Source: Synoicihabitans lomoniglobus
GTDB lineage: Bacteria > Verrucomicrobiota > Verrucomicrobiia > Opitutales > Opitutaceae
DNA length: 64,000 nt
Assembly: GCF_029023725.1 (NCBI RefSeq)
Contig: NZ_CP119075.1
Span: forward strand, 3,405,501-3,469,500
Reading direction: 5' to 3'
Part shown: one piece after another, positions 8,639 to 17,429 of the stretch
How positions within the stretch are numbered: position 1 is the stretch's first letter
How the letters are laid out: each line of letters opens with the position of its first letter
Translations under genes and position numbers: made by a program
Notes under the pieces: generated by a model
What the model was told of the DNA's origin: nothing
Database searches by the model: none
What the model saw: the letters and a program-made list of their open reading frames with translations, nothing else

Positions 8639-9934
8639 TTGAGTCCCTTACCCGAAGTTCTACCCATCGTTCCCTTCCCGGCACCGGCCCGTGGTGAAGT
8701 CGTGCTGCCGGGGTCGAAAAGCCTGACCAACCGCGCTTTGTTGCTCGCCGCGCTCGGTCGCGAACCCGTCACGCTCAGCGGCGCCCTGTTCAGCGAAGAC
8801 ACCCATTTGATGGCCACCGCCCTGCGCGCCCTCGGATGCACCGTCGAGGCCGACGAGGCGGCGCTGACCTTGCGCGTGGCCGACCAAGCCAAGCTGTTCA
8901 CGGCGACCGCGCCCGTTGATGTGTTCGTCGGACTGGCGGGCACCGCCGCCCGGTTTTTGACTGCCCTGTGCGCCGCCGCCCCCCGGGGCGTCTATCGTAT
9001 CGATGGTGTTGAACAGATGCGCAAACGCCCGATGTCCGGGTTGATCGATGCGCTGCGTCAGCTCGGCGCCGAGATCATTTGCCCGGGCGAAGAGGGGTTT
9101 TTCCCACTCGAAATTCACGCGCGGGGTCTTCGCGGGGGGGCGATCGAACTCGATGCCTCCGCCAGCAGCCAACTCCTCTCCGCGTTGCTCATGGTGGCTC
9201 CCACTGCGACCGCCCCGATCGATATTCAGCTCGTGGGGCAGGTGCGGTGGACGTTCGTCGAAATGACGCGCCGACTCATGGCCGAGTTTGGGGTTCACGT
9301 TCCCGCCGCGTCGGACGGTCGTTTCCACCTCGCACCGACGGCCTACGCTCCACCCACCGACCACGTGATCGAGCCCGACGCCACGGCGGCATCTTACTGG
9401 CAAACGCTTCCGCTCGTCGTCGGCGGCGAGCTCACCCTCCCCGGGCTGCGCGCCCCGGGCACGGGTCTGCAGGGCGACGCGGCCTACGCTGAAGTATTGG
9501 CGCGGGTGCAGGCACGGGCAACGGGAACGTTACTCGACGAAGACTTTCGCGAGATCTCCGATACTTTTCTTAGCCTGGCGGCCATCTCACCGCTACTTGA
9601 CGGCCCGACCCGCATCACGGGGCTCACGCACACGCGGCATCAGGAGACCGACCGTGTCGCCGGCATGGCAACCGAGTTGCGCCGGCTCGGGCAGGACGTG
9701 ATCGAGGAGGAGGACAGCCTGACCATCACGCCGCGACCGCTCGTTCCCGACCAAACCATCGAAACCTACGGGGATCATCGTTTTGCCATGAGTTTCGGCA
9801 TCCTGGGGTGCCACGACCTGCGCGGAGACGGTTCGCCCTGGCTCTCGATCCACCACCCGGCGGTTTGCGCCAAAACCTTTCCCCACTTTTTTAGTTTGCT
9901 GGACCACGTCCGCCAAAAATCCTCTGACCGGTGA
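8639..9934 (+). CDS. aroA: 3-phosphoshikimate 1-carboxyvinyltransferase (EPSP synthase)
   Basis: A 431-residue cytoplasmic enzyme that joins PEP to shikimate-3-phosphate. Family motifs: LPGSKSLTNRALLLAAL near the N-terminus, VGLAGTAARFLTAL (PEP site), DASASSQLLSALLM, THTRHQETDRVAGM, and TYGDHRFAMSF near the C-terminus. The frame is open far upstream through tyrA in another frame; I place the start at the TTG at 8639 because the protein then begins about 20 residues before the first motif, as in homologues. The stop overlaps the cmk GTG start (GTGA, 9931-9934), indicating translational coupling. Confidence 0.85.
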   Translation: MSPLPEVLPIVPFPAPARGEVVLPGSKSLTNRALLLAALGREPVTLSGALFSEDTHLMATALRALGCTVEADEAALTLRVADQAKLFTATAPVDVFVGLAGTAARFLTALCAAAPRGVYRIDGVEQMRKRPMSGLIDALRQLGAEIICPGEEGFFPLEIHARGLRGGAIELDASASSQLLSALLMVAPTATAPIDIQLVGQVRWTFVEMTRRLMAEFGVHVPAASDGRFHLAPTAYAPPTDHVIEPDATAASYWQTLPLVVGGELTLPGLRAPGTGLQGDAAYAEVLARVQARATGTLLDEDFREISDTFLSLAAISPLLDGPTRITGLTHTRHQETDRVAGMATELRRLGQDVIEEEDSLTITPRPLVPDQTIETYGDHRFAMSFGILGCHDLRGDGSPWLSIHHPAVCAKTFPHFFSLLDHVRQKSSDR

Positions 9935-10608
9935 CTGAAGCTTCGTTCATTATTGTCGCCATTGACGGCGGCGCCGCCTCCGGCAAGTCCTCCACCTCTC
10001 GCGCCCTGAGCGCCCGGTTCAATCTACTGCACGTCGATACCGGGTCGTTCTACCGGACGATGACGGCCGAATTATTGCGGGTCGGCGTCAGCGCCGATGA
10101 CGCGGATGGCATCGGCCAGGCGGCCGCGGCCCTGCCCCTCGACACGGCCATCGAAGGCCGGCGCGCCTCGATGTGCATCAATGGACGCATCGTGCCCGAT
10201 GCCGAAATCCGCACGTCCGAGGTCAATGCCAACGTCTCGATCTTCGCCGCCGTGCCCGAGCTGCGGCGCGCCCTGCTCGACTACCAACGCAATCTGGCCG
10301 CCGTCGCCCGGGAGCACGGTTTTCCCGGCCTCGTCATGGAAGGACGCGACATCGGCTCGGTCATTTTCCCCGACGCTGATTTCCGCTTTTTCCTGCACGC
10401 CGACCCCGCCGAACGCGCCCGCCGTCGCGCCGCGGAAGGTCAGACCGATTCCATCGCCGAACGCGACCGCCTCGACACCTCCCGGAAGACGGCTCCGCTC
10501 GCTTGTCCCGAGGGCGCCACCGACATCGACAGCACGTTTATGACGCTTGAAGAAGTCGTCGAGCGGATCTCCGGCGACCTCGCCACCCGACTTTCTCCGG
10601 TATCATGA
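9931..10608 (+). CDS. cmk: Cytidylate kinase
   Basis: A 225-residue cytoplasmic kinase phosphorylating CMP and dCMP. The P-loop AIDGGAASGKSSTSRAL is at residues 10-26, HVDTGSFYR follows, then MEGRDIGSVIFPDADFRFFLHAD and ARRRAAEG (lid region). The length is that of type I bacterial CMP kinases. GTG start, overlapping the aroA stop by 4 bp, while its own stop overlaps the plsC ATG by 4 bp. The aroA-cmk linkage is common in bacteria. Confidence 0.93.
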   Translation: MTEASFIIVAIDGGAASGKSSTSRALSARFNLLHVDTGSFYRTMTAELLRVGVSADDADGIGQAAAALPLDTAIEGRRASMCINGRIVPDAEIRTSEVNANVSIFAAVPELRRALLDYQRNLAAVAREHGFPGLVMEGRDIGSVIFPDADFRFFLHADPAERARRRAAEGQTDSIAERDRLDTSRKTAPLACPEGATDIDSTFMTLEEVVERISGDLATRLSPVS

Positions 10609-11267
10609 GCCAAAGCTTCCCGCAGGTTCTCATGACGCCGGTGTATGGGGTCTCTCATTACATCTTTGCGACCGCCCACGGCATGTTCTTTCGCGGCGAG
10701 GTCGCCGGGATTGAGAACATCCCGACCACGGGTGGCTTTTTGATCGCGGCCAACCACGCCAGCCACCTCGACCCGCCCGCCATTGGTAGCCAGGTGCCGC
10801 GGCAGATCGCGTTCTTCGCCCGCAAAACCTTGTGGAAAGGCGGTCGCTTGAGCTGGTGGATGGATCAAGCCGGCTGCATCCCGGTTGACCGCGATGGCGC
10901 CGGTTCCGATGTCTCGGCCATCAAACGCGTTCTGCGCACTTTGCAGGACGGTCGCCCGCTTATTCTTTTTCCGGAAGGCACCCGCTCTCATGATGGCGAG
11001 CTGCAAACCGCCAAATCCGGCGTGGGCATGATCGCGTGCCGCGCCCGGGTGCCGGTGGTGCCGGTGCGTATTTTTGATTCGCATCTCGCATGGGGGCGAG
11101 GCCGGACGATCAAACCCGGCGTGCCGGTCTCCATCGTCTTTGGCCAACCCATGCCGATCACCGAGATTGAGGACAAGTCCGCCGGCAAAGAGCGCTATCA
11201 AATCGCCAGCGAGCGCATCATGGCCCGCATCGCGTCCTTGCCGCGACCACCGGTCACCGTGGTTTAA
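10605..11267 (+). CDS. plsC: 1-acyl-sn-glycerol-3-phosphate acyltransferase
   Basis: A 220-residue membrane-associated acyltransferase making phosphatidic acid. The catalytic HX4D motif is visible as NHASHLDPP (about residue 47-55), followed by FFARKTLWKGG, GCIPVDRDG and the substrate-binding LFPEGTRSHDG motif, then VPVVPVRIF. It is the last gene of the operon; starting ATG overlaps the cmk stop. It could also acylate a lyso-lipid other than lysophosphatidate, as PlsC-family members vary. Confidence 0.88.
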   Translation: MSQSFPQVLMTPVYGVSHYIFATAHGMFFRGEVAGIENIPTTGGFLIAANHASHLDPPAIGSQVPRQIAFFARKTLWKGGRLSWWMDQAGCIPVDRDGAGSDVSAIKRVLRTLQDGRPLILFPEGTRSHDGELQTAKSGVGMIACRARVPVVPVRIFDSHLAWGRGRTIKPGVPVSIVFGQPMPITEIEDKSAGKERYQIASERIMARIASLPRPPVTVV

Positions 11268-11301
11268 GTGCACCGCGCATCCGCCCGATTCCCGGGATCG
11301 T

Positions 11302-12189
11302 TCAGGGCTGACTCGCGGTTTCCTCCACGACGACGGATTCCCCGATTTTCACTTCGGTTTTGCGTCCCTTGATCACGGACTTCACGCGCGTCAAACCATC
11401 TTGTTGCGTGCCAAACAGCGCCGATGCCTGCTCGACCATGGCATGAGTCGCTTCGTCAAAACGATTGCCCGCCGACCGCACGCTCATCCGCGTCACCCAC
11501 CGGAGCCGGGGAGCCTCCTTCGCCCGCAAACTCGCGTAGTCCCACGCCATCAAAGCCACGAAGTAACGGTTTTCCGACAATTCAAACTTCATCGTGCGTT
11601 CCTCTTCCCGCGGGAAGTAACGCCGTTCCTCGAGTTCAATCGAACGTCGATACCCGAGCAATTCAGCGTTGGTTCGGGTCGCATTCAATACGGACTCATT
11701 CGCCATGCGATCCATGTTCTTGAGCTCATTCAATCGGCCCGGATCGGCATTACCCGCTGCGTCGGCGGAGGCCATGTATTCGCTCAGCGCCGCGTTGTAG
11801 GATTCCGCCATAAAGTCAGCCATGGGATCCTCGTAGGTTTCGGTTTCGCCCCAATGCACGATGATCAACAAGTCGGCTGACCCGACATCGACGGCCGGCC
11901 AATATTCCTGCTTCGCCAGGGCTGGGGCCAAAGCCTGCAGCACTTGACTGAACTGACTGTCGGCGGTCGAGGCGTCGCGCGTGTGACCAAAGTGTTTGCC
12001 CTTGGACATGACATAGGACTCCGGCCGCAACGCCCCCGCCGCCGTCTCCCGAGCATACCCCGGCGAAGCCGTGGCCGACACCACCACATAGTCGCTGCGG
12101 GCTCCCACGGCGGGGGTGCTCAGCAGCGTGAACAGACCGCCGCAAACAAAACTCACAAAGCGACCTGAACGCGCGAGAAGGTGGGGCAT
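11302..12189 (-). CDS. Secreted protein of unknown function
   Basis: A 295-residue protein with a clear signal peptide (hydrophobic FVSFVCGGLFTLL, cleavage near VGA at residue 30), so it is periplasmic or exported. I do not recognise the family. The middle contains an acidic, charged segment and LELEERRYFPREEE-like sequence, then a mixed region (YFVALMAWDYASLRAKE; LRWVTRMSVRSAGN) that looks like a small alpha/beta domain. The motif VGSADLLIIVHWGETE suggests a lipoprotein-like or DUF4136-like fold, but this is weak. It lies downstream of trpS on the same strand, 70 bp from its stop. Confidence 0.6.
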   Translation of the reverse strand: MPHLLARSGRFVSFVCGGLFTLLSTPAVGARSDYVVVSATASPGYARETAAGALRPESYVMSKGKHFGHTRDASTADSQFSQVLQALAPALAKQEYWPAVDVGSADLLIIVHWGETETYEDPMADFMAESYNAALSEYMASADAAGNADPGRLNELKNMDRMANESVLNATRTNAELLGYRRSIELEERRYFPREEERTMKFELSENRYFVALMAWDYASLRAKEAPRLRWVTRMSVRSAGNRFDEATHAMVEQASALFGTQQDGLTRVKSVIKGRKTEVKIGESVVVEETASQP

Positions 12190-12259
12190 GAGAGGCGTGT
12201 GCCTCGCCCGGGCTCCAACTTCAAGCCAGCCGGTATTCGGTTCGTCAGATTTCGCGAGA

Positions 12260-13231
12260 TCAGACCAAACCGCAGGCCCGGCGCGCGCGGTCCATCACAT
12301 CGGTCGCCACCGTGCGTGCCCGATCGGCGCCGTCGCGCAACACCGCGTTGACGTGATCCAGGTTGCCCGCGAGATCCGCGCGCCGTTCGCGGGCTTCGCG
12401 GTAGAACTCCCAATAGTGTTCGAAGAGCGCCTTCTTCAGGTCGCCGTAGCCGAAACCACCCGCCTGCAATTGAGCGAGCACGTCGTCGTAGACGTCGTTC
12501 GGAGCAAAAAACTTGAGCAACTTGGTTGCGGGCAGGTCCGCCGCGTCGGGTTTCGGCTCCTCCCGCGTGCGGCTGTCCATCACGATCGACATGATCTTCT
12601 TCTTGAGCACCTTTTCTTCGCCGAAAATGGGCAGCGTATTGTTGTAGCTCTTGCTCATTTTCTGGCCATCCAGCCCCGGAATCACCGCCACTTCCTCGGC
12701 GATCGAGGGCTCGGGCACCACGAAGGTTTCGCCGTAGGTTTGGTTGAACTTGATCGCGATGTCGCGGGTCATTTCCAAGTGCTGCTTCTGATCCTTGCCG
12801 ACCGGCACCACCGTCGTGTCGTAGAGCAAAATGTCCGCCGCCATGAGCACGGGATAGGCAAAGAGCCCAAAGTTCGGCGCGATGCCCTTCGCGGTCTTGT
12901 CCTTGTAACTGTGCGCCCGCTCGAGGAGGCCCATGGGCGTGAGGGTGCCGAGCAACCACGTCAATTCGCACACCTCCGGCACGTCACTTTGCCGCCAGAA
13001 AACGCTCTTCGCCGGATCGAGCCCACAGGCCAGCCAATCGAGCGCGATGCCGAGGGTATGGGCGCGACGCACTTCCGGATCAAAGACCGAGGTCAACGAA
13101 TGGTAATCCGCGATGAAATAATAACATTCGCCGAGATCCTGTGCCGCGATAGCCGGGCGCATGGCGCCGAAGTAGTTGCCGACATGCAACGTGCCGGAAG
13201 GAGTGATGCCTGTGAGAGTGCGAGTAGCCAT
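12260..13231 (-). CDS. trpS: Tryptophanyl-tRNA synthetase
   Basis: A 323-residue class I aminoacyl-tRNA synthetase charging tRNA-Trp. The HIGH-type motif is seen in TGITPSGTLHVGNYFGA at residues 7-23 and the KMSKS motif in GQKMSKSYNN; YFIADYHSLT and VPVGKDQKQHLEMTRDIA are family blocks. Start at the ATG at 13231 gives the normal bacterial length; an in-frame ATG at 13252 would add seven residues. It is divergent from the large secreted gene at 13413. Confidence 0.95.
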   Translation of the reverse strand: MATRTLTGITPSGTLHVGNYFGAMRPAIAAQDLGECYYFIADYHSLTSVFDPEVRRAHTLGIALDWLACGLDPAKSVFWRQSDVPEVCELTWLLGTLTPMGLLERAHSYKDKTAKGIAPNFGLFAYPVLMAADILLYDTTVVPVGKDQKQHLEMTRDIAIKFNQTYGETFVVPEPSIAEEVAVIPGLDGQKMSKSYNNTLPIFGEEKVLKKKIMSIVMDSRTREEPKPDAADLPATKLLKFFAPNDVYDDVLAQLQAGGFGYGDLKKALFEHYWEFYREARERRADLAGNLDHVNAVLRDGADRARTVATDVMDRARRACGLV

Positions 13232-13412
13232 GGTGCTTGCGAAAACCCCCATTAGAGCACCACCACCGCCGGAAGAACCAGCCCCTTTTCGCACGAGAGC
13301 ATGGTCTCCGATACTACCCCCGACCTTCATGGGGTGTCTGGGAAGAAATTTCGGACGGCGGTTCGTTTGCGGTCTTGGCAGACAAAATATTTCATGGTAA
13401 TAATTATTAACA

Positions 13413-16094
13413 ATGCGTCCTCTACCCCCGCGCTTCAGCACGTTGGTGCTCCTGGCCCTTGGTGGTGCCATTCATGGTGCCAACATTCCGGAACACTTGG
13501 CCCGCGAAGACACCCCTTACTATCAAGACTACCGGCAGCCCGACTTCCCCTTCGTCGAGGCCACCCTCGACCTTCGTGGATTGGCACCGGCGGGAAATAC
13601 GACCAATCTCGTGCCCCGGGCACTGGTGCTGCCGCTGGGCGACGACGTCTACGTCGGCTTCGACACCGAACTCCTGCGGGTCGCCGCCATTTGGCATGGC
13701 GATTTCATCACGCCGCACGGCATGGCCATGCTGTCCTACGCGGTGCCGCTGCGGAAACTTTCCGGGGGACAATCCCGTCTGCCCCAGCCGCAGGGCCGGA
13801 TCGTCGCCGCCACGGGTTTGTATCCAGGTTGGCAACCCGCGGCGGATGTGTCGTTCGACGATCCTCGTCCCCGCGGTCCCGATCCGGAGGAATTGGGCCG
13901 GGGCCCCCTTCCCACGACCGATGGACGCTGGCGCGCGATCGATGACCACGGCTCGGCCGCGACCCTGCATTACACCTTGGGACCCGTGGCCGTGACGGAA
14001 CAATTCTCCGCGCACCACCACGAAACTCGCCCGTTTGTCGTGCGCCGAATCGAGCTCGCGCCGCACGATCAACCGTTGGTCTGCATCGCCGCCGAGCTCG
14101 ACGAAAACGTGGATACCGTGCCCACCCGTTTCGCCGCCCACGGAGCCGCGCTCACCGTGGCCGACGGTCGCCATATCATCGCCTCCATCGCGCCTTCCGC
14201 CGACCCACAGATCATCAACATCATCTACGCCTTGGACGGGCAAGACGTGCCTCACGACCTCCCGCTCTCCGACACTTTCGTCTCCACCTCCGTCAACCGG
14301 GCCGAGTTGACTGCGACCACGCACATGGTGGAGGGAGTGCCCCAGGGGTCCTACGCGGTGGACGAACTCGCGATTCCCTACCCCAATCCCTGGCAACGAC
14401 GTATCCGTCCCATGGATATCGATTTTTATCCTTCGGGCGAAGCCGTCATGGTCACCTACGATGGCGACGTCTTTCGTATGGCGGGCCTCAATGCCAACAG
14501 TGATGAGCCCGTTACCATGCGCCGCATCGCGACCGGGCTCTGCGAGCCTCAATCGATCACGCTTCGCGGCGATGAAATATTCGTCTTCACCCGCTTGGGC
14601 CTCATTCGGCTCCTCGATCTCGACGGCGACGACGATACCGACCGCTACGAAATGTTCTCCAACGACTTCGTGCAAAGCGCGGAGACTCGCGCGTTTCCGT
14701 TGAGCATGGTGCCGCGCGCGGACGGCGGCTTTTTACTCTCCATCGGCGGCCAACAGGAGGCCCACGCCGCCCCTCACGCTGGTCGGGTGCTGGAAATCGA
14801 CGCGACCGGCAAATTCGTTCGAGTTTACGCCGAAGGCCTGCGCAACGGCTACCTGAGCGAGTTCGGCGAGTCCGGTCGCATCATTGCCACTGATCAACAA
14901 GGCAACTGGGTGCCGGCCACCCCGATGCTCGAGATCCTTCCGGGCAATTTTTATGGATTCGAACCCGGCACGACCCACTCGCGCAACACCCCACCCGTGC
15001 CATTGTGGATTCCGCATCGTTTCGCTCAAAGCGGCATTGATCTGGTCACGGTCCCGACCGACAACCGGAGCCTGGGCGATTTGGCGGGCAGTGTGCTGAT
15101 GTTGGATTTCTACAAACCCAGCGTCGTTAAAATTCTGACCGGCCCGGCCGACCCCATCCGTCAGGCGGTCGCCGTTCCGCTTCCCGTGAATTTCGAAGTG
15201 CCGTTGATCAAGGGAGAGATCAGTCCGCTTGATGGCATGGCCTATTTCGGTGGCATGCAAATCTGGAGCTGCATCGCCCCGCGCATCGAGGGACTCTGTC
15301 GCCTGCGCGCGGTCGAGTCGCACGATGCCCTCCCCGTCGCAGCCGAAGCCCATGCCGAGGGTCTCCGGCTGCAGTTTTCCCGACCGCTCGATCCCGCTCA
15401 TGCGTTGGAGCCGAGCCACTACCAAGTCACGAGTTGGTCTTACCGTCGCACCGCGCAATACGGTTCGGGCTACTATCGCGCCGACGGCGAACCCGGGGTC
15501 GATGCCGCGTTGGTCCACTCCGTATTCCTGTCCTCGGATCGCACCACCGTTTTTCTCGCGATCGATGGCATGGTGCCGGTGGAACAACTCGAGCTGATTT
15601 ACGATCAACCCGACGGATCCAGCCAAAAGGTCTTTTTCACCATCAACGCGCTCGCCCCGCTCGACGCTTCCACGCGCGCGTCCCTTGGAGTGGAGGATTT
15701 TACCGCCTTGTTTGCCTCCGCCCCCGCGCCCCGGGAAACAATCCATCGCACCGTGTCGTTGTCCGTCGAACGCGGTCGCGAAATCTACACCCAGTTCGCC
15801 TGCGCCGGCTGCCACTCCCTCGACGGCACCACGGAAGGATTCTCGGGACCATCGTGGAAAAACATCTACCAAACCCGCCGCCCTTTGACCAACGGACGCC
15901 GCCGCATGGCCAACTCCAACTACCTGCGCGATGCGATCATGGATCCCACCCGAGATATCGTCGCTGGTTACGATCAGTCCGATGTGGCCATGCCCTCCTA
16001 TCGCGGAATTTTAAACGCCGACGACGTCGACTCTTTGATCATGTTCCTCGAAACCCTCCGCGATACGCCGCCCGAGCCTGCCGATCCCCGGTGA
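13413..16094 (+). CDS. Secreted DUF6797-like propeller protein with C-terminal cytochrome c domain
   Basis: An 893-residue exported protein. A signal peptide (VLLALGGAIHGA, to about residue 23) is followed by a DUF6797-like N-terminal half (ATLDLRGL, LGDDVYVGFDTELLRVAAIW), then a beta-propeller-like region (MDIDFYPSGEAVMVTYDGDVFRMAGL in two parts, EILPGNFYGFEPG) and a cytochrome c domain: C797-A-G-C800-H801 binds haem and M860 in VAMPSYRGIL is the likely axial ligand. Such proteins are numerous in Planctomycetes and Verrucomicrobia and are thought to be periplasmic oxidoreductases acting on sugars, but the substrate is unknown. A perfect palindrome TAATAATTATTA sits at 13398-13409, just before the start. 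Confidence 0.75.
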   Translation: MRPLPPRFSTLVLLALGGAIHGANIPEHLAREDTPYYQDYRQPDFPFVEATLDLRGLAPAGNTTNLVPRALVLPLGDDVYVGFDTELLRVAAIWHGDFITPHGMAMLSYAVPLRKLSGGQSRLPQPQGRIVAATGLYPGWQPAADVSFDDPRPRGPDPEELGRGPLPTTDGRWRAIDDHGSAATLHYTLGPVAVTEQFSAHHHETRPFVVRRIELAPHDQPLVCIAAELDENVDTVPTRFAAHGAALTVADGRHIIASIAPSADPQIINIIYALDGQDVPHDLPLSDTFVSTSVNRAELTATTHMVEGVPQGSYAVDELAIPYPNPWQRRIRPMDIDFYPSGEAVMVTYDGDVFRMAGLNANSDEPVTMRRIATGLCEPQSITLRGDEIFVFTRLGLIRLLDLDGDDDTDRYEMFSNDFVQSAETRAFPLSMVPRADGGFLLSIGGQQEAHAAPHAGRVLEIDATGKFVRVYAEGLRNGYLSEFGESGRIIATDQQGNWVPATPMLEILPGNFYGFEPGTTHSRNTPPVPLWIPHRFAQSGIDLVTVPTDNRSLGDLAGSVLMLDFYKPSVVKILTGPADPIRQAVAVPLPVNFEVPLIKGEISPLDGMAYFGGMQIWSCIAPRIEGLCRLRAVESHDALPVAAEAHAEGLRLQFSRPLDPAHALEPSHYQVTSWSYRRTAQYGSGYYRADGEPGVDAALVHSVFLSSDRTTVFLAIDGMVPVEQLELIYDQPDGSSQKVFFTINALAPLDASTRASLGVEDFTALFASAPAPRETIHRTVSLSVERGREIYTQFACAGCHSLDGTTEGFSGPSWKNIYQTRRPLTNGRRRMANSNYLRDAIMDPTRDIVAGYDQSDVAMPSYRGILNADDVDSLIMFLETLRDTPPEPADPR

Positions 16095-16127
16095 CCGCCC
16101 GCGATCACTCGCGCCGCGGAAGCTGAA

Positions 16128-17288
16128 TCAATCGCCGGATTTCAACTGTCCCCGCATCCACTCCGACGCGGTGTTCTGCGCGGCGGCGCTCAACAACTCC
16201 CGAAGCTGCCCGGACTGAACTTGAGTGCGGGCCACGCGCTCCGGATTTTCCAACGCCTGCTGCAGTTCATGCCCCAGGGTGCGCGCCGTGGCCGCTCCCT
16301 GGATGAATTCAGGATACATCTCTTCCTTGAGCAACAGATTCGCGATGCCGATGAACTTCACTTTGACCAGCATACGACCCAGCCAATACGTCAGCGGGTC
16401 CGTCTTGTAGGTCACCACCCCGGGTATGCCGGCCAACGCGCAGTGCATCGACATCGTCCCGCTGGTGGTGAGCACCGCGGAAGCACCGACCGGACCATCG
16501 GTTTCCCCGGTTCGCAAAAACTGCAACGTTTTCGGCGGCCGGGCTGCCTTTAGTGTATCCAGTATTCCATCACTCGGATACAGGGTCATGGCCTGCCGGG
16601 TTCCGGCCATACCCGCGAACGCCTCCAGCATGACCGGAAACAACCGCTTCACCACCCCGTGCCGACTTCCCGGCAACAACAGCACCGGTCCTGCCGGATC
16701 ATACGTCACGGGTGGTTGATAGTCGGCCGCCACAAAGGGATGTCCCACAAACTCCACCGCCAACGAAGTGTCGGCGTAGACCTCGCGCTCAAACGGGAAA
16801 ATCGAGGCCAGCCCGTCCAGGTGCTCCGCCATCTGAAAACGCCGCTTCGCCCGCGACGCCCAGATCTGGGGCGAGATGTAGTAGAGCGCCTTGGTGGGAC
16901 CGCCTGCCTTGGCGGAAAACCCCGCGTCGAAAAGGCCTTTCGCAATACGCAGATTCAGCCCGGAGGAATCCACAAAGCATACCGCCTTGGGCCGATGCGC
17001 CCCCACCCACCGCACGACCTCGGCGATCAGCGTCCGGTAGAACGATAATTTGCCGAACACCGCGAATCCCATGGTCGACTGCGCCGTTAAATCCTCCAGC
17101 AGTTGCGCGCCCGCCGCCGCCAACGCCGGGCCACCCAAAGCCGCCACCCGACGCTCCGGTTCCGCCGCCAACACCCCCCGCACCATGCGCCCGGCGTGTT
17201 GGTCCCCCGAATGCTCCGCCGCCACGACCAACAAGTCGACGTCTCCGTCAACCGGCCCCGGCAACCGAAATGGCAACGCCTTAGTCAT
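16128..17288 (-). CDS. lpxB: Lipid-A-disaccharide synthase
   Basis: A 386-residue peripheral membrane glycosyltransferase joining UDP-2,3-diacylglucosamine and lipid X in lipid A synthesis. Family blocks are clear: VVAAEHSGDQHAGRMV (normally AGExSGD), TMGFAVFGKLS, FVDSSGLNLRIAKG (usual form IDxPDFN), YYISPQIWASR and VEFVGHPFV, ending with STSGTMSMHCALAGIPGV split as TTSGTMSMHCAL. The genome therefore makes a Raetz-pathway lipid A. The upstream gene on the same strand is a Gfo/Idh/MocA dehydrogenase, separated by an inverted repeat. Confidence 0.93.
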   Translation of the reverse strand: MTKALPFRLPGPVDGDVDLLVVAAEHSGDQHAGRMVRGVLAAEPERRVAALGGPALAAAGAQLLEDLTAQSTMGFAVFGKLSFYRTLIAEVVRWVGAHRPKAVCFVDSSGLNLRIAKGLFDAGFSAKAGGPTKALYYISPQIWASRAKRRFQMAEHLDGLASIFPFEREVYADTSLAVEFVGHPFVAADYQPPVTYDPAGPVLLLPGSRHGVVKRLFPVMLEAFAGMAGTRQAMTLYPSDGILDTLKAARPPKTLQFLRTGETDGPVGASAVLTTSGTMSMHCALAGIPGVVTYKTDPLTYWLGRMLVKVKFIGIANLLLKEEMYPEFIQGAATARTLGHELQQALENPERVARTQVQSGQLRELLSAAAQNTASEWMRGQLKSGD

Positions 17289-17292
17289 CAGA

Positions 17293-17424
17293 TTTTTTTA
17301 ACCACAGATGGACACAGATGAACACGGATCCAATCCACCCTATACCAGGAGCAATCGCGCATTCCCCGGATCCAAATCTGTGTTTATCTGTGTCCATCTG
17401 TGGTTAAAAAGCAGCCGGCTGACC
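17293..17424. repeat. Long inverted repeat, AACCACAGATGG family (copy A)
   Basis: The left arm (17293-17329) starts TTTTTTAACCACAGATGGAC and continues with CACAGATGAACACGGAT; the right arm (17376-17406) is its near-perfect reverse complement ending CATCTGTGGTTA. A tail AAAAAGCAGCCGGCTGACCG follows at 17406-17425. The family recurs at 42953, 43981 and 49888 in this window. The transcript could fold into a long hairpin between the dehydrogenase and lpxB. No protein is encoded. Confidence 0.8.
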
Positions 17425-17429
17425 GCGCG

